In this document: piece by piece, positions 1 to 12,126 of the stretch | Layout of the letters: every line of letters begins with the position of its first letter | How positions within the stretch are numbered: the stretch's first letter is position 1 | NCBI GenBank assembly: GCA_043228905.1 | Contig: JBHGNT010000007.1 | Location: 7,378,001-7,442,000 of the forward strand | Source: Azolla caroliniana | Taxonomy: Eukaryota > Polypodiophyta | Direction: 5' to 3' | Length of the DNA stretch: 64,000 bases | Made by a program: the position numbers and the translations under genes | Notes under the pieces: model-generated | The model's database searches: none | What the model was told of the DNA's origin: nothing | What the model saw: only the letters and a program-made list of their open reading frames with translations

Positions 1-1149
1 TAGCCTTCAGAATGTCATTTTAGAACTCACATAGGCTTGCCTACACATTCAAGAAACCACTAGAAAGTACAAAAGCTCTACATCCAATGTCACCCACTAA
101 GCACCGACCTCCGAGTGGCATGAGAATAAAGAAAAATGACAAAAAAATCAACCATAAACACAATATAGAAAGTCAACCCAACTCAAATAGAGATATCCAA
201 GCTAAAGGCACTCCATGCTACGCTAGAGTCATAACATGTAACGATGCAATCTTGATTAGAGAACCATTGGGAGGAGACAACACATACAAAACAAGTGGAG
301 AGATTCACCTAAATCAACTATTCATTGAGAAAGATCAATAATTTGAGGCATAGACAAAGTTGGATGTTGAACTCATGTAGAATTTTGCAAAATTAACCAT
401 AGACAATAACATCATTTCTTCAAACTCCATATTGGTGGTGGGCATCTAAGCACTAAGGGTATACATAGGGCCTCCTCATAACTATGGCCAAGCTTTTGGT
501 TTCTCCCCTCACTCGAGATGTCACTTGTCAACCACAAAAGGAGTTATTTATGACAATGACATATCATCACCTTAATGAATACGCAAGATTTATATAGTCC
601 TAGGGGTGAATACTAATTATTGTTACTTACACTATATCTTGTAGACACTATTCGTGAATGCCCGACAAGCTCATTGAACACTTGGGTGTGCAACCACCTT
701 GGTGCCTCCATTTCTTCAATGATCTTCACATTGATCACCAATTTAGATAATGGTTTGCAAGCCTCTACCCCAACACTCTCCCTCCTCAACTCCTTTAAAA
801 AATAAACACTCTTCCCCTTCTATGAAAAAGCCTTTCATATATTCCACTCCAACCCCCACCGACAACATCCATAACCAACCCCTATCATGCCTTTCCACCC
901 TTACCTTGGTAGACTAGGTTCACACAACAATGTCCAACATAGTACACCCAAGAGTCTGCACTAATTAGGTTAGGGGATGCTTAAGTACGTTTTGTATGCT
1001 TCACTATCTAACACTAATATTGGCATTGGTACCAAACATACAAGTATTAGTGCAAGAGAGTCGAAGTACTCCGGACCATACTAATCTAAAAAGGGGCAAA
1101 TCATTGTAAAAGACTACAAAGGAGATCCTCATGATTTTTCAATACTAAA

Positions 1150-1183
<34 letters not shown>

Positions 1184-1190
1184 CCTTGAG
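1..1190. other. No gene recognised
   Basis: AT-rich sequence with only short, uncharacteristic open frames. A (TC)n run lies near 1151-1181, just before the LINE relic. I see no conserved domain, RNA gene or clear repeat boundary here. Confidence 0.5.
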
Positions 1191-1194
1191 GGGT

Positions 1195-2225
1195 AAAGGT
1201 TTATAATGTTGTTGCATAGACTTCAAGAAAGCTTTGATATGGTACCTCTTGATAATCTTTAAAGGCGCATAGAAGAACTAGGGGTGCCAAATGAATATTT
1301 TCTTGCAACAACCTATTAATCAATGAGAGCATTATTTGTTGTGTTCTTATGTACAATGAAATTTCATATTTTTTCAATAGAGTTATTGGTGTTACACAAG
1401 GATGCCCACTCTCACCAACTCTATTTGGTCTATGCATTGATGAATAAGAACAACAATTGTCAAGTTTGTAAAGGAAGAATACATAGAAGAAGTTTCCATT
1501 GGGAATCCATTTATCATATGCTTTTGTTGTATGTGGATGATGTAGTGCTTTTTGCAAATACTTTAGGAAATGCACAAAAGCTTATGAGGGCATTGGAATA
1601 AATTTGCATGCATATTAAATTAAGTGTCAATAGCTCTAACAAAGATTGTACTTGTGACGAGCCCAAAAAAAGATAAATCATGTATTATGTACAATAATGA
1701 GCCGCTTGAATGTGTGGACATTCCTTTAAATCACAAATGAAATGAATGTATTATCCATTCTTAGAGGTGGGAAAGAGAGCATATGTTATGCTTAGAGGTG
1801 CCATCATGGAGAAATTAAGTGTTTCGTCCTCAAGAAATACCTTTCTAACCCTTTGTGGACACCGGTGCTTCTCTTGGTGGAAGTACGAGATGATTGCATT
1901 CCTAAGTCCACTTGGAAAGAGTTTGAAAATGTCCAAAAGCATTTTCTTACAAAGTTTGTCCAAGTAAAGAAACTAATGCAATACACCCTCCTAATTCTTG
2001 AGATGAGATCACTTCTCATATAAATCATGGCCATGGAAAGGGTTGTCGAATACATCCTTAATGTTAAAAAAAGTCCCTCATATTTACTTCCTTGAATCAC
2101 ATGGGAAGCAAGTAAAAAGATCCGAAAGACACATAAAAGCAAAATTGTTTGGTTGGATGCAAGATATAGAAAAATGGTTAAGTGCAAGATAGGATGGATG
2201 CACTTGCTTCATGATGCATCACTGT
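1195..2225 (+). pseudogene. LINE reverse transcriptase relic (RT to C-terminal region)
   Basis: Degenerate non-LTR retrotransposon ORF2, readable only across several frames. Near 1205 the DNA encodes CIDFKKAFDMVP, the RT motif A region. At about 1385-1440 it encodes a GVTQGCPLSPTLFGLCID-like motif B block, and at 1525-1550 LLYVDDVVLFA with the catalytic YVDD. Further on come a PLECVDIP-like segment (about 1700), KSTWKEFENVQKHFLTKF (about 1905-1960) and HKSKIV (about 2135). Stops and frameshifts occur throughout, so it is dead. The motifs are of the same type as the larger LINE copy at 53.9-58.9 kb. No 5' end, poly(A) tail or target-site duplication could be defined. Confidence 0.8.
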
Positions 2226-2490
2226 ATTCCTCTATAAATGTGGCCTTTGTGTAATGCTAATGTATCATGACATGGGAAAAATGCGGAGGCTCATGCTTCA
2301 CACATTATACCATAAAACCATATCCTTCGCTTAAGAGGGAAACCGTACATATCAATACCACTGCCATTGTCTACCATCCAAACCATTTCTTCCATGCAAC
2401 TTAGGTCACACGCATTACAATGTGAGACAACACGTTGGGGCACAAGTGATGAGAGTAGTCAACTATGAACACTGCGCAAAACAAGTTTGG
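2226..2490. other. No gene recognised
   Basis: Spacer between the LINE relic and a tandem duplication. Nothing identifiable is seen. Confidence 0.4.
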
Positions 2491-2749
2491 GAATTTGAGT
2501 ATCACACTTCGATACAATGCTCTGCATTTGATCACTGTTGAGATATTAAGCTCAACTAGACTTAGTTATTTAGTCAAACATGTAACTTAGTAGTTACATA
2601 AATAGAATCTAGTTAGATTGTTACTTGTTTTGGGAGTTTGAGTATCACACATTGATACGATGCTCTGCATTTGATCACTGTTGAGATATCAAGCTCAACT
2701 AGACTTAGTTATTTAGTCAAACATGAGGGAATAAATAGAATCTAGTTAG
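2491..2749. repeat. Tandem duplication, two copies of about 120-140 bp
   Basis: The block beginning near 2491 (gaatttgagtatcacac) and ending in aatctagttag at 2616 is repeated with a few differences from about 2634 to 2749. Shared landmarks are tgctctgcatttgatcactg and cttagttatttagtcaaaca. The second copy ends exactly at the GTTAG target-site duplication of the following solo LTR, so the duplication was already present, at least in part, when the LTR element inserted. Confidence 0.75.
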
Positions 2750-3184
2750 TTACATCAAAACTCGAACCTCTGACTTTTAACACGCAATACATTGTGTAGT
2801 GTTAATTGTATAGAAACTCTTGTGAACTTTTAACACACACAATACATTTGAGAATATTCTAGTCGTTAGTATATTCTAGAATTATTCTGTGGTATATTCT
2901 AAATGAGTATATTCTAGAGATATTCTATCTCGGAAATTGTATAAATACTTGTAACATCCTTGGTCCCTTTCAAGGGATTCAACACCAGTCATTGACACAT
3001 CAATATGGTATTCTCGTTTCGCCTCATCTTTGTCTCCTTGATCTTTATTTCCGTTTTCATGCCTTCATGTCGCTCACAACATCTAGAGTTCCTAGCCTCG
3101 TCACATCTAGCTCCAAGTTCATCTGTCGCTTGTAGCCCCATCATCTGTGCTCCGTCCTAGTCCGCGCTTGGTGTGTCCATGACA
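2750..3184 (+). mobile_element. Solo LTR of a chromovirus related to elements E and F
   Basis: A 435-bp block flanked by a perfect 5-bp duplication GTTAG (2745-2749 and 3185-3189). It ends in TGACA like the LTRs of elements E and F; its first dinucleotide is TT where TG is expected. It shares their layout: an antisense box-B-like motif near the 5' end, several TTCtaGAA-type motifs (2852-2890), TATAAATA at 2940-2947, then an ATTCAACACCAGTC segment (E: ATCAACACCAGTC, F: TTCAACGCCAGTC). Its length matches the 434-bp LTR of E. No internal coding region follows, so this is a solo LTR left by LTR-LTR recombination. Confidence 0.75.
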
Positions 3185-3189
3185 GTTAG

Positions 3190-5500
3190 AGTGTTGACTA
3201 TAAAGTCTTAAATATGATTTTGTTCCTTATACTTAAGTGGGATACATTGTAGATCCCCCACAAGCAAATTCATTTAATATAGGATTTACACCCTTGTACA
3301 TATATTCTCCTCACACATGCACACCTTTGCACATGAGATGTATGTATACCTCATTATGGGTATTTTTGTGAATTGATGATGCTTATCAATATAGAGAAAG
3401 GTTTTTAAGCTACACTCTTGTTAATCATCCCCCATTTTGTTCATAAATGTAAATTCCTCTTTGAACTCTCTCTCTCTCTCTCTCACACACACACATTCAC
3501 ACACATATCACATAGTCTTCTGTTGCTTAATCACATACATGATTAACTACTCACATAATTAGATACTAATTAACCCTTAGTTATTTACCTAATTATTAAC
3601 AATCACATGCGCCTACGATTTCCACACATCTTCGAACAAACCAATCCTTGCACAAATTCTTGTCACAATTACAATGTGCGCTCTTGATTGCAATCTTCAT
3701 TGGTAAAGTTCTTGAACATTGAGAATCAATATTTTTTGTCTCATAGGTCATATTTGACCTTTGAAGATGATTATATCTATTCCCATGGTCCAATATTGAC
3801 CACTCTATAGACACTAAAAATATCTAATGTACTCTCCCTATCACTCTCTCTTTATTAATTGCATGTAAAACTCATTGCTACAACTTCTTAGCCTTCACTA
3901 TATATGTAGGTAGAGGGGGGACATCATGTAAAGCCATTAAAAACATGAATATGCATTTGAGAAAATATCCCCACATGCTCCAACATCCAAAAATTCCACA
4001 TGAGAATGTCTTTTAACACCTTAAGGGATCAAACATGAGAGAATTATACATATCCAAATGTGTTGCAAACCCCAATATTATAAAAATTGCAAACTCATCA
4101 TTTGGACCATTTTGAACATATTGAGCAAAAACCTATTGTTCAGGCATCAAAAAACAATAGGATAATGTTGAACAAATCTCTAATAAGTATTTCAAAATTA
4201 TATGAGTTATAGGGCATTTAATGAACCTATGTTTACTATCTTCCAATGGAATGGTGCAAAAGAAGGTGACCCCATTTCTCATGTCCTTAAGGTTGAACCT
4301 AATGGAAATCCATCAATCATGACTCGTTATATGAATACCTTACACAAAATGGAAAATGTGAATGTCAACCACATTGCAATATCCACCTTGCATTTCACTT
4401 AGATAAATTCCACACCTTGCATTATGAATACAATATATTTGTCGTGACTTGTAACAAGTGTGTACCATCCTGTAATCCTCAATCCACCCAAGGAGCACTA
4501 TTTGTTGTCATTGACAAGGATTCAAGCACAATGGTATATATTTTAAAATTTCCCAAATAAATCCATAATTTGGTGGATTACATAACTGTCATTTAGCATC
4601 TTCAAATTCCAATAACATGTGAGATTTAGTATCAACCACATCCTCCAATTCTACAACCCAAAATCAAAACAAACAATTGAATTGAGATCTCAACAATGTA
4701 ACAATTGACAGGAAATGAGCAATGTATTTTGTTAAACACTACAAATCTCTCAATTACTTGATGGTGCCCGCTCAAAAAGAGATAAGGCATCCTACCAAGA
4801 CCTAACCAATTGTTGAGCACATACACAATATTGAATCTTTAGAGGAATTCATCTATTAAGCAATGGCCACCACGATACTCAAATCTTAGTTTTTCCATGC
4901 ACGAACCTTTCATGCTCAATAAAATGTTGTGTCATAAATATTCATGGTTGATCTTGTTGACATATCTTGTAATAATGCAAATCTTGTTGGCCAACAAATG
5001 CATTTCCAAATTCAATATTTCAACACAACCTAACCATTTGGTGTAATCAAATGATCCCATAAAATCCATGTAGCTCCCATCTTTTCTCTCTTTCGCCACA
5101 CACAACATGAAACCAAGATGTTGCAACAATGTTTGTATTACCTTCTTAGTCCAAGGGAGCAATGGCTAAAATATAATAGCATGAATACCACAATACATTG
5201 CATCACTTTGAGTCACACATGAAATGGCTATACTTGAGACTTCCAATGAAAAAAATTGACCTTTAATTTACAAACCAATCAATCAGTTGAAAATTTGTAA
5301 ACATCAAGACTTAATGGATATCCCAAATATTGACAAATTTATCCTCACATATTCATTGGCCGTTGTTATCCCAAACATTCCAAATCACTCTTCATATAAC
5401 AAATCATGTGAAACTTCATTTATATGTAAACTTTGAAACCAAGGACAATATCCCAAACCTACATACTTTCAAGATTTTCTTTTGAGGCATGTTCCTAATC
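3190..5500. other. No gene recognised
   Basis: About 2.3 kb of AT-rich DNA. It has short (CT)n/(CA)n runs near 3469-3495 and several short open frames (for example 4202-4402) with no recognisable domain, splice context or homology that I can identify. It is probably eroded repeat DNA. Confidence 0.4.
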
Positions 5501-6290
5501 CCTAGGAAACACGAGTCAGATACTCAATCATTGAGTACCCTTCACCAAAGATTGTGGTAGGACGGATGGGAATAAACACAGACTGCAATTGACAATTAAT
5601 GTTAGTTGGATTGAATATAACAATTTGGCTACAAAAACATAACAAAATTCGGTTAATACACACAGTCCGAATCGGGACAGTCTGAATCGGCTAAACCGTC
5701 GATCGGTCAATAATCGCTTAGTAATCCAAGGATTGTTTCGGAATTAACATACAAAGATTAATAACAACAGGGTATTGTATGCACAAAACTCATATGTCTA
5801 TTACGCTTCATCCACATACAACTTCATACAAGATTCATGCCCCTTTTTATAGGTAAGCATGTGATGATACTAACGCCGAATCAAATTGGCATATACTTCC
5901 AAATCATATATCTTTATCAAGAATCATAACTATTCAAACCTAATCTAAAACATCACTTCTAATAATTTAATTACAATAATATATCGGCTTTATTAATAGC
6001 TGGCTTCACACCCTTAGCTGGTCAGTTTGATCTGGTCAGTTTGATTCAGGTCGTCATAATCTACTTCGGCTCTTTTCACACTCTAACTGGCTATAGTTGT
6101 TCTGGTCTCGCTCCTCCTCAGCTTCCCGCTTCTAAGGGTAACACATGGCACACTCGTGGGATAGTGCCTTGCATGATGAACCCACAAAATTGCCCTCAGC
6201 TTTCTTCCAAAATATTCACTATTCTTGGCTCCGACTCCTTGGTTCCACTAGTGGTCGTTGACTCCCCTTCTTCTTCGGTTTAGATCAGCT
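5500..6290 (-). promoter_or_regulatory. LTR-like promoter region, minus orientation (tentative)
   Basis: Read on the minus strand, this stretch lies directly downstream of the coiled-coil ORF relic that ends near 6325. It contains a strong TATA-like CTATAAAAAGGGG (about 5844-5856). A start such as TGAGGGCAATTTTG (near 6210) after a purine-rich tract would fit a 3' LTR following its coding region. I cannot define both ends or a second copy, so this is a weak call; it could also be unrelated promoter-like DNA. Confidence 0.3.
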
Positions 6291-6322
6291 CTTCTTCAGC
6301 GTCTCCTTCTTCGGCTCCCTAT

Positions 6323-6562
6323 TCCGGCTACTCTTCCTCCAACCTCTTGATCAGCTGGTCCACTTGTTCCATTAGTTCCTCGAGTTCAATATTCGGGATG
6401 TCCTGCTCTTCCCTTATCAGTTGTGTTGGTTCCGAGTGCATTTCCTCTGCTTCTCCAAGTGGCTGTTGTTGTTCATCGATTCCTTGCTTAGCTTGCCTTT
6501 CCCCCTTATCCTCAACAATCAGGTCTTCCTTCTCACTGATTAGTACTTTCTCGGGTTGGTCT
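6323..6562 (-). pseudogene. Unidentified coiled-coil ORF relic, C-terminal part
   Basis: Minus-strand open frame rich in Glu, Gln, Lys and Leu, ending in LEELMEQVDQLIKRLEEE and a stop near 6325. It continues in frame across copia A: the residues KSEGD before the insertion (near 17875) join QPEKVLISEKED here, with GGTCT/AGACC as the duplicated target. The heptad-like leucines suggest a coiled coil. I do not recognise the family. A gag-like or accessory ORF of an old LTR element is one possibility, because an LTR-like promoter block follows. Confidence 0.5.
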
Positions 6563-6938
6563 TGTTAGAAGTTATAATTAACTAATTAGATGTCAGTAAG
6601 CAACTACTTAGTTAATTACTAAATATAACCCCACACCCCAAGTTATTATTAGTAAAAGGAAACAGTTTCACATTAGTTGTATTTCAGTTTTCTTATTAGG
6701 TTTATTTCAGTTTTTGTATTTCAAATGCTTACCTCTTTTTTTTTCCCTCCACTTCCTCTGCTATATAAAGAGGAAGCTGGGGAACCTGTTTGGTGTGCTC
6801 TGCATCCTTGCATCCTTTAGCCATCTCTCTCAGTTGTATTACCAACTTGTTTTTGTTAATCAAATTTTTGATTTGCATTCCAAGTTGTTCCATCATTTGT
6901 GTTTGCCTAACCTTGTACCCTGTGTCAAAATCCTAACA
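6563..6938 (+). repeat. 5' LTR of copia A
   Basis: 376 bp, TGTTAGAAG at the start and CTAACA at the end. It is near-identical to 17496-17873 with a few substitutions. A TATA-like CTATATAAAGAGG lies at about 6760-6772. The repeat is followed directly by the primer-binding site. Confidence 0.95.
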
Positions 6939-6950
6939 TGGTATCAGAGC
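6939..6950 (+). other. Primer-binding site of copia A (tRNA-iMet)
   Basis: TGGTATCAGAGC immediately after the LTR. This is complementary to the 3' end of plant initiator tRNA-Met, the usual primer of plant copia elements. Confidence 0.9.
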
Positions 6951-6974
6951 ATCAGTAGTACGATACCTAGAAAT

Positions 6975-7595
6975 TGTTGGGAGACAGGTCCCTCTGGATG
7001 GGAAGGGAGAAGAACAGTGGGATGGGAACCGGATGAGGAGTACCCGGCTACGGAGAGCCGGATGGTACAGACCCGGTGAAGACCGGATGAGGAGTAGCCG
7101 GCTACGGAGAGCCGGATGGTGCAGACCCGGTGAGAACCGGATGAAGAGACATATTCGTAAATATGTTTCTGAGAATCCATCATGGCTATATTTGTAAATA
7201 GCCGAAAAGTCATATTAGTATAAATATGACTTAGGGCAAACTTTTAGAGTGTTGTTGTCATTTTTCTTGTTGGTGCAAGAAAAGAGGGAGTGTGTAACTG
7301 TGTACAGTGAGAGAGAGAGAGAAAGAGGATGTTGCTTCTGTTGTAACCGCCGCCTATGGCGAAGATCGTGAGCACGAGGTCGTTGCCTCCGTGAACTCAC
7401 TGTTGTACATTCTAACATAGTGATAGTTTGCAACTTGTGGGCTGCCGTGGTTTTTCCCTCTCTCGGTTTTCCACGTAAACATCATGTGTACTCTTCTCTT
7501 CTTCGTGTCGTGCTTTTATTTCCTGTTTTTCCGTGTATGATTTTAAGCTCGGTTGTGGCCGAGCATTGCGCATAAGGAGCGTTGAGTTCCCGTCA
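6975..7595 (+). mobile_element. Solo LTR inserted in the leader of copia A
   Basis: A 621-bp block beginning TGTTGGGAGACAGG and ending CCCGTCA, flanked by perfect 5-bp duplications GAAAT (6970-6974 and 7596-7600). It contains a TATA-like TATAAATATG at about 7220, a GA-run at about 7308-7322 and a TTTTCCACGTAAA segment typical of the R/U5 region of plant copia LTRs. It has no internal domain. It splits the leader between the primer site and gag of element A. Confidence 0.85.
7028..7150 (+). repeat. Short tandem repeat of about 54 bp inside the solo LTR
   Basis: ACCGGATGAGGAGTA starts at 7028 and again at 7082, and a third partial unit (AACCGGATGAAGAG) starts near 7135. Each unit also contains GGCTACGGAGAGCCGGATGG, which can form a small GC-rich hairpin. 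It lies in the U3 part upstream of the TATA-like box, where such repeats often act as enhancers. Confidence 0.8.
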
Positions 7596-7687
7596 GAAAT
7601 ATATCACCCGCTCCATACTCTATTTTTGTTGTTCAAATATATATATAAATATATATATACATAGCAAAAGACAACCACCTCAGCATT

Positions 7688-10600
7688 ATGGCAAGCTCCC
7701 CTCAAACAAGGAAATACTCGGTAGATAAACGTACCACAAAGAACTACAGAATTTGGAAACCAAGGATGGAGCTACTACTTGATCTAGAGGAGCTACTTGA
7801 AGTCACTACCGGAACCTGTCAAGCACCGAAAAAGACACAATCAGAAGCATGGAAAGATTGGAAAAACAAAGACAAAAGGGCAAAGCTCAAAATACTACTA
7901 CATGTAGAAGACAAGCAAGCCGATGCCATTGGAAAACTCGCAACTGTAGCAGAAATGTGGTCCAAACTAAAGCAAATGTTGAACCACAAGATGGTACTAC
8001 TAGAATCCATACTCTTGCTACCCTATTTCACATGTGTGTTTTGCAGGAAGATGAAGATGTTCTTACCTTCTTGGATACCTGGGAGACATATCTCGAAGAA
8101 GCCACCACTGCAGGAAATGAAATCTCAGAAGAAATGAAGATTGGGTTGTTATTGAGTAAACTTCCAGAATCCTGGAGTACATTTTTCACCGTGAATAGCC
8201 AAGGTAATTCTTTGTCTTATTTGATTACCAAGATCCGCCATGAAAAACTTCGGCGGCAATTAAAAGAATCCACTCCATCTTTGGCAATGACTGCATCATT
8301 TAGCAAAACACAAAAATCACCTTATAGTAATAGATATAGAGCTAAATTAGATGCTTATAGAAGTGCAAAAATATCGAGTACCAACAAGGTAAATGATGCT
8401 TGGAAAGCTTCAACAAATCAGTCCAATGGTGGTTTCAAATTGATTTGCAAATACTGTAAGAAAGAAGGGCATACAGAAAAGGTGTGTCGATTCAAGCAAG
8501 CTGTGGAAAACAAAAGACAATCACAAGCAAATAATGCAACATTAGAAGAAAAATCAAACTCGAAGTCAGAAGAATGCATAGAATTTGGAGGAGATTCGGA
8601 TGAAATACCAGAAGATGACAATATTTTGCAAGCATATCATGTCACTACAGAAGAGACAAAAACTGAACATGATACATGGTACCTAGACACTGGAGCTACA
8701 CATCACCTCACATATCGGAAGGACTGGTTAAATTTCTATCAGATTCTGTCCAATCCACTATCAGTTACTTTTGGAGACAACCGACGGAAAACAACAATCA
8801 GCAAAGGAAGGATTCAACTCAGATTGTCAGATAATCACGAGATTACAGTACCAAATGTCTATTATGTACCAGGACTAGCTAAGCACCTGTTATCAGTTGG
8901 ACAAGCAACTGTAGACGGACTAATAATACAATTCTGTAAAGAGAAAGCAATTCTATTTTTCAAAAATGGAAACACAAGTACACAGTTGGTGTGTCCCAAG
9001 GAGAAGCACTTATATCCAATACGGTGTCATCCTCCAAATGCATTCTCAACAGTCCTGCAAAATCACAAGAAAAGATCTTCACTAACTCAATTATGGCATT
9101 GCCGACTTGAGCATGTACACTATCAAGCACTACAACAATGTCAACAACAAAAAAGAGTTCAAGGGTTGCCATCCAAAATCTTCAATTCAGAATTCATGTG
9201 TGAAAGCTGTCTATTTGGAAAAATGACATACCAACCATTTACAGACAGTTGTACAACAACAAAGCATCTACTTCAACTCATCCATACAGATCTATGTGGA
9301 GCATTCCCAATACCATCCTTATTAGATGCAAGGTATTTCATTTCGTTCATAGATCATACTACTAGATTCACAGTTGTAAGCTTTATTAAGAAAAAAAATC
9401 AAGCATTTGCAGCATTTTGCAAGTATAAAAAATATGCAGAAAAACAAACATCAAGCACCATCAAGATACTTCACATCGACAATGGAGGGGAATATATCTC
9501 TCATGAATGGGAAAAGTTTTGTCAAGAAAATGGTATACTTCACTAGAAAACGGTCCTGTACACACCACAACAGAATGGTGTGGCAGAAAGGAAAACTAGA
9601 ACATTGCTTAATGCAGCCCGCTGCATGCTGAAAACTAGCCACATGGAGCAACATTTTTGGGAGGAGGCAATCTCCACTGCTTGCTACCTGCAAAATAGAT
9701 TTTCACACAGTGCATTAGGAAATGCAATCCCTTTTACATTATGGTATGGCTATCCACCTAATGTTTCTCATCTTAAAGTATTTGGTGTTGTTGCCTATGT
9801 GTATGTCCATGAGCACCACATATCCAAACTAGATGATCAGTGTTTCAAAGAAAGATTCATTGGATATGGTGACTCCAATGGCATGAAAGCATACAAAATC
9901 TACAACTCACAAATTGGTAAGGTGGTATATAGTAGATCTGTTAAATTTGATGAAGATTGGTTATTTGATGAAGGTAAATCATCATCCAGAACCTTACATA
10001 TGGATGGTGGAGCATCTATACAAGAATTACAACCTGATGCTGCTGAAGGAGATACAACAATTAAGGATGCTCAAAGAATCAAAATGAATACAAGATCATA
10101 TGGGAAGGGATTCATACTTGGGAAGCAAGCAGCACATGCTCGGGCAAACTCACCACCTTGCTCACGATCGATATCTACTACAACAGAAACATCAACACAA
10201 GATCGTACAAAGAAAGGGAAAACTCGGTCTCTACACGAAATCTATGATGCTACAAATATGATAGAGAACTGCTTCATATCTATTGTAGATTCATATGTTT
10301 CTGCATTACATTCATATGTTACAGACGATACAGTTGCATTTGTTCCTATACTTACATTGAGACGGGTTCTACAAAGCCCAGACAAATACAAATGGTTGGA
10401 GGCAGTACAAGTTGAGGTTGATGCACTATACAAGGATCACACATGGACAGTTGTCCAAAAGCCGCCTAACTCAAATGTAGTAAGCTGTAAATGGTTGTTT
10501 ACAAAGAAATATGATGCCCATGGGAATATTCGCTTTAAGGCATGACTTGTCGCAAGGGGTTTCACTCAAATTCCCGGTGTGGATTATCATGAGACTTTTT

Positions 10601-11618
10601 CTCCTACACTCAAACTCACCTCTCTCCGTCTTATTTTTGCAATCACTGCCTACTTAAATTTGGAATTGCATCATGTTGATATTGAGACAACTTTCTTACA
10701 TGGAGATTTGAAGGAAGAAATCTTCATGGAGCAACCACAACTCTTGAAGGATGAATCAAACCCCAACTATGTCTGCAAATTGCATAAACCATTATATGGT
10801 TAAAGCAGTCTCCCAGGCAATGGTATGCAAAACTTCATAGATTTCTTCTCACAAATAGTTTTGTTCAATTACAGTTCGAGCCAACTTTGTATGTTCGAAA
10901 GAAAGATCGCAATTTTCTTCTTTTGGGTGTCTATGTGGATGACCTTCCTAATGTTGGCACCTCTAAGGCCGACATTCTTCAATTTGTCAACGACTTACAA
11001 CAAACTTTTCCCACCAAACATCTTGGTGAGCTAGAATATTTCCTTGGACTGGAGGTCAACCGGAATCGAAGTATTGGCACTCTATCGGTATCTCAATGCA
11101 AACTAGTTGACAACATCTTGCATTAATATGATATGATGACTTGTTCTCCAGTTGCCACTCCTCTCACAGTCCCTTGTCATCTCTCCACCTCTGAGTCTCC
11201 CTCTACAAATGAAGAAGAATCCTTCATGCAAAGTATACCCTACCACCATATTCAAGGTAGTTTAAGATACTTGGTGAGCTGCACTCGGCTAGACCTATCC
11301 TATTCTACGGGATTCTTATCTAGGTTTATGGAGAACCCTGGCCCTCGTCATTGGGAAGCTTTGAAACGTGTCCTCCGCTACTTGAAATATTCAAGAGATA
11401 TGACACTAACCTATAAAGCCTTATCTCCCTCCTCTAAACGAGACATGGTGGTCCTTCAAGGTTGGACAGATGCGGATTGGGGAGATGACAGGGACACATC
11501 TCGGTCTACATCTAGTTTTGTTTTCACTTTTGCTGGTGGTGCCATTACATGGAGGACCAAGAAATAAGCTATCGTGGCACTATCTTCCACCGAAGCTGAA
11601 TATATTGCGGCTACTTTG
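7688..11618 (+). pseudogene. Copia A gag-pol (broken), first part
   Basis: Gag starts at ATG 7688 (MASSPQTRKYSVDKRTTKN). A one-base slip near 7980 moves the frame; it then runs open to a TAG near 9544. Visible in order: zinc knuckle CKYCKKEGHTEKVC (about 8440), protease WYLDTGATHHLT (about 8680), integrase zinc region and GPYTPQQNGVAERK-like block (about 9550-9600), then RT. Within RT a stop follows NIRFKA (about 10543), a stop interrupts KPLYG* (10801), and the catalytic GVYVDDL lies at about 10926. RNase H reaches STEAEYIAATLC at 11618, where element B is inserted. Family knowledge: this polyprotein packages RNA and reverse-transcribes and integrates the element. At least five lesions show that it is dead. 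Confidence 0.9.
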
Positions 11619-11706
11619 TGTTGGAGACAAGGTCGTCTATGCGGAAGATCAAGAAGCATTCGATTCTGTTCTGTACCTGCGTATGACAGTTTCTAGGTCG
11701 TTGCAC

Positions 11707-11745
<39 letters not shown>

Positions 11746-11933
11746 CACAAAACGACTCTTTCTATTCCATAAAGCAATAATACAACCCCCAACCTTACAA
11801 AAAGGTTACAAGGTCACTATATATAGTGACAGACTTAGGGCATCTACCATTTATGCTAATTACACAAATGGCCCAAACTTGATCTATACAAAGGGATAGT
11901 GTGAATATGTCCATTATACACTTGTATTCGACA
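11619..11933 (-). repeat. 3' LTR of copia B
   Basis: 315 bp; read on the minus strand it starts TGTCGAATAC and ends TCTCCAACA. It contains a (GA)n/(CT)n run at 11711-11744 and minus-strand TATA-like CACTATATATAGTGAC at about 11817-11832. Apart from the run length it matches 16851-17173. Confidence 0.95.
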
Positions 11934-12126
11934 CTCCCCCGTAATGGGCGTATACATGGGTTATCTAAGATTACAGGCATAAACCTAGGTTCTCAGACAT
12001 ATCAGTTTTGTTCGAGTCGGCAGGGTCCGAAGGCAGAAGACCGAACTGGTCGGGTCGGAAGAGTTGAAGCCGATCATTAAGGAACTGATGTCGGTTGTCG
12101 GAAACCATCCTGCGATGTGTCCAGCT

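Noticed and set aside
4202-4402. 66-codon plus-strand open frame
   Set aside because: Isolated, with no domain, no splice context and composition like the surrounding AT-rich DNA.
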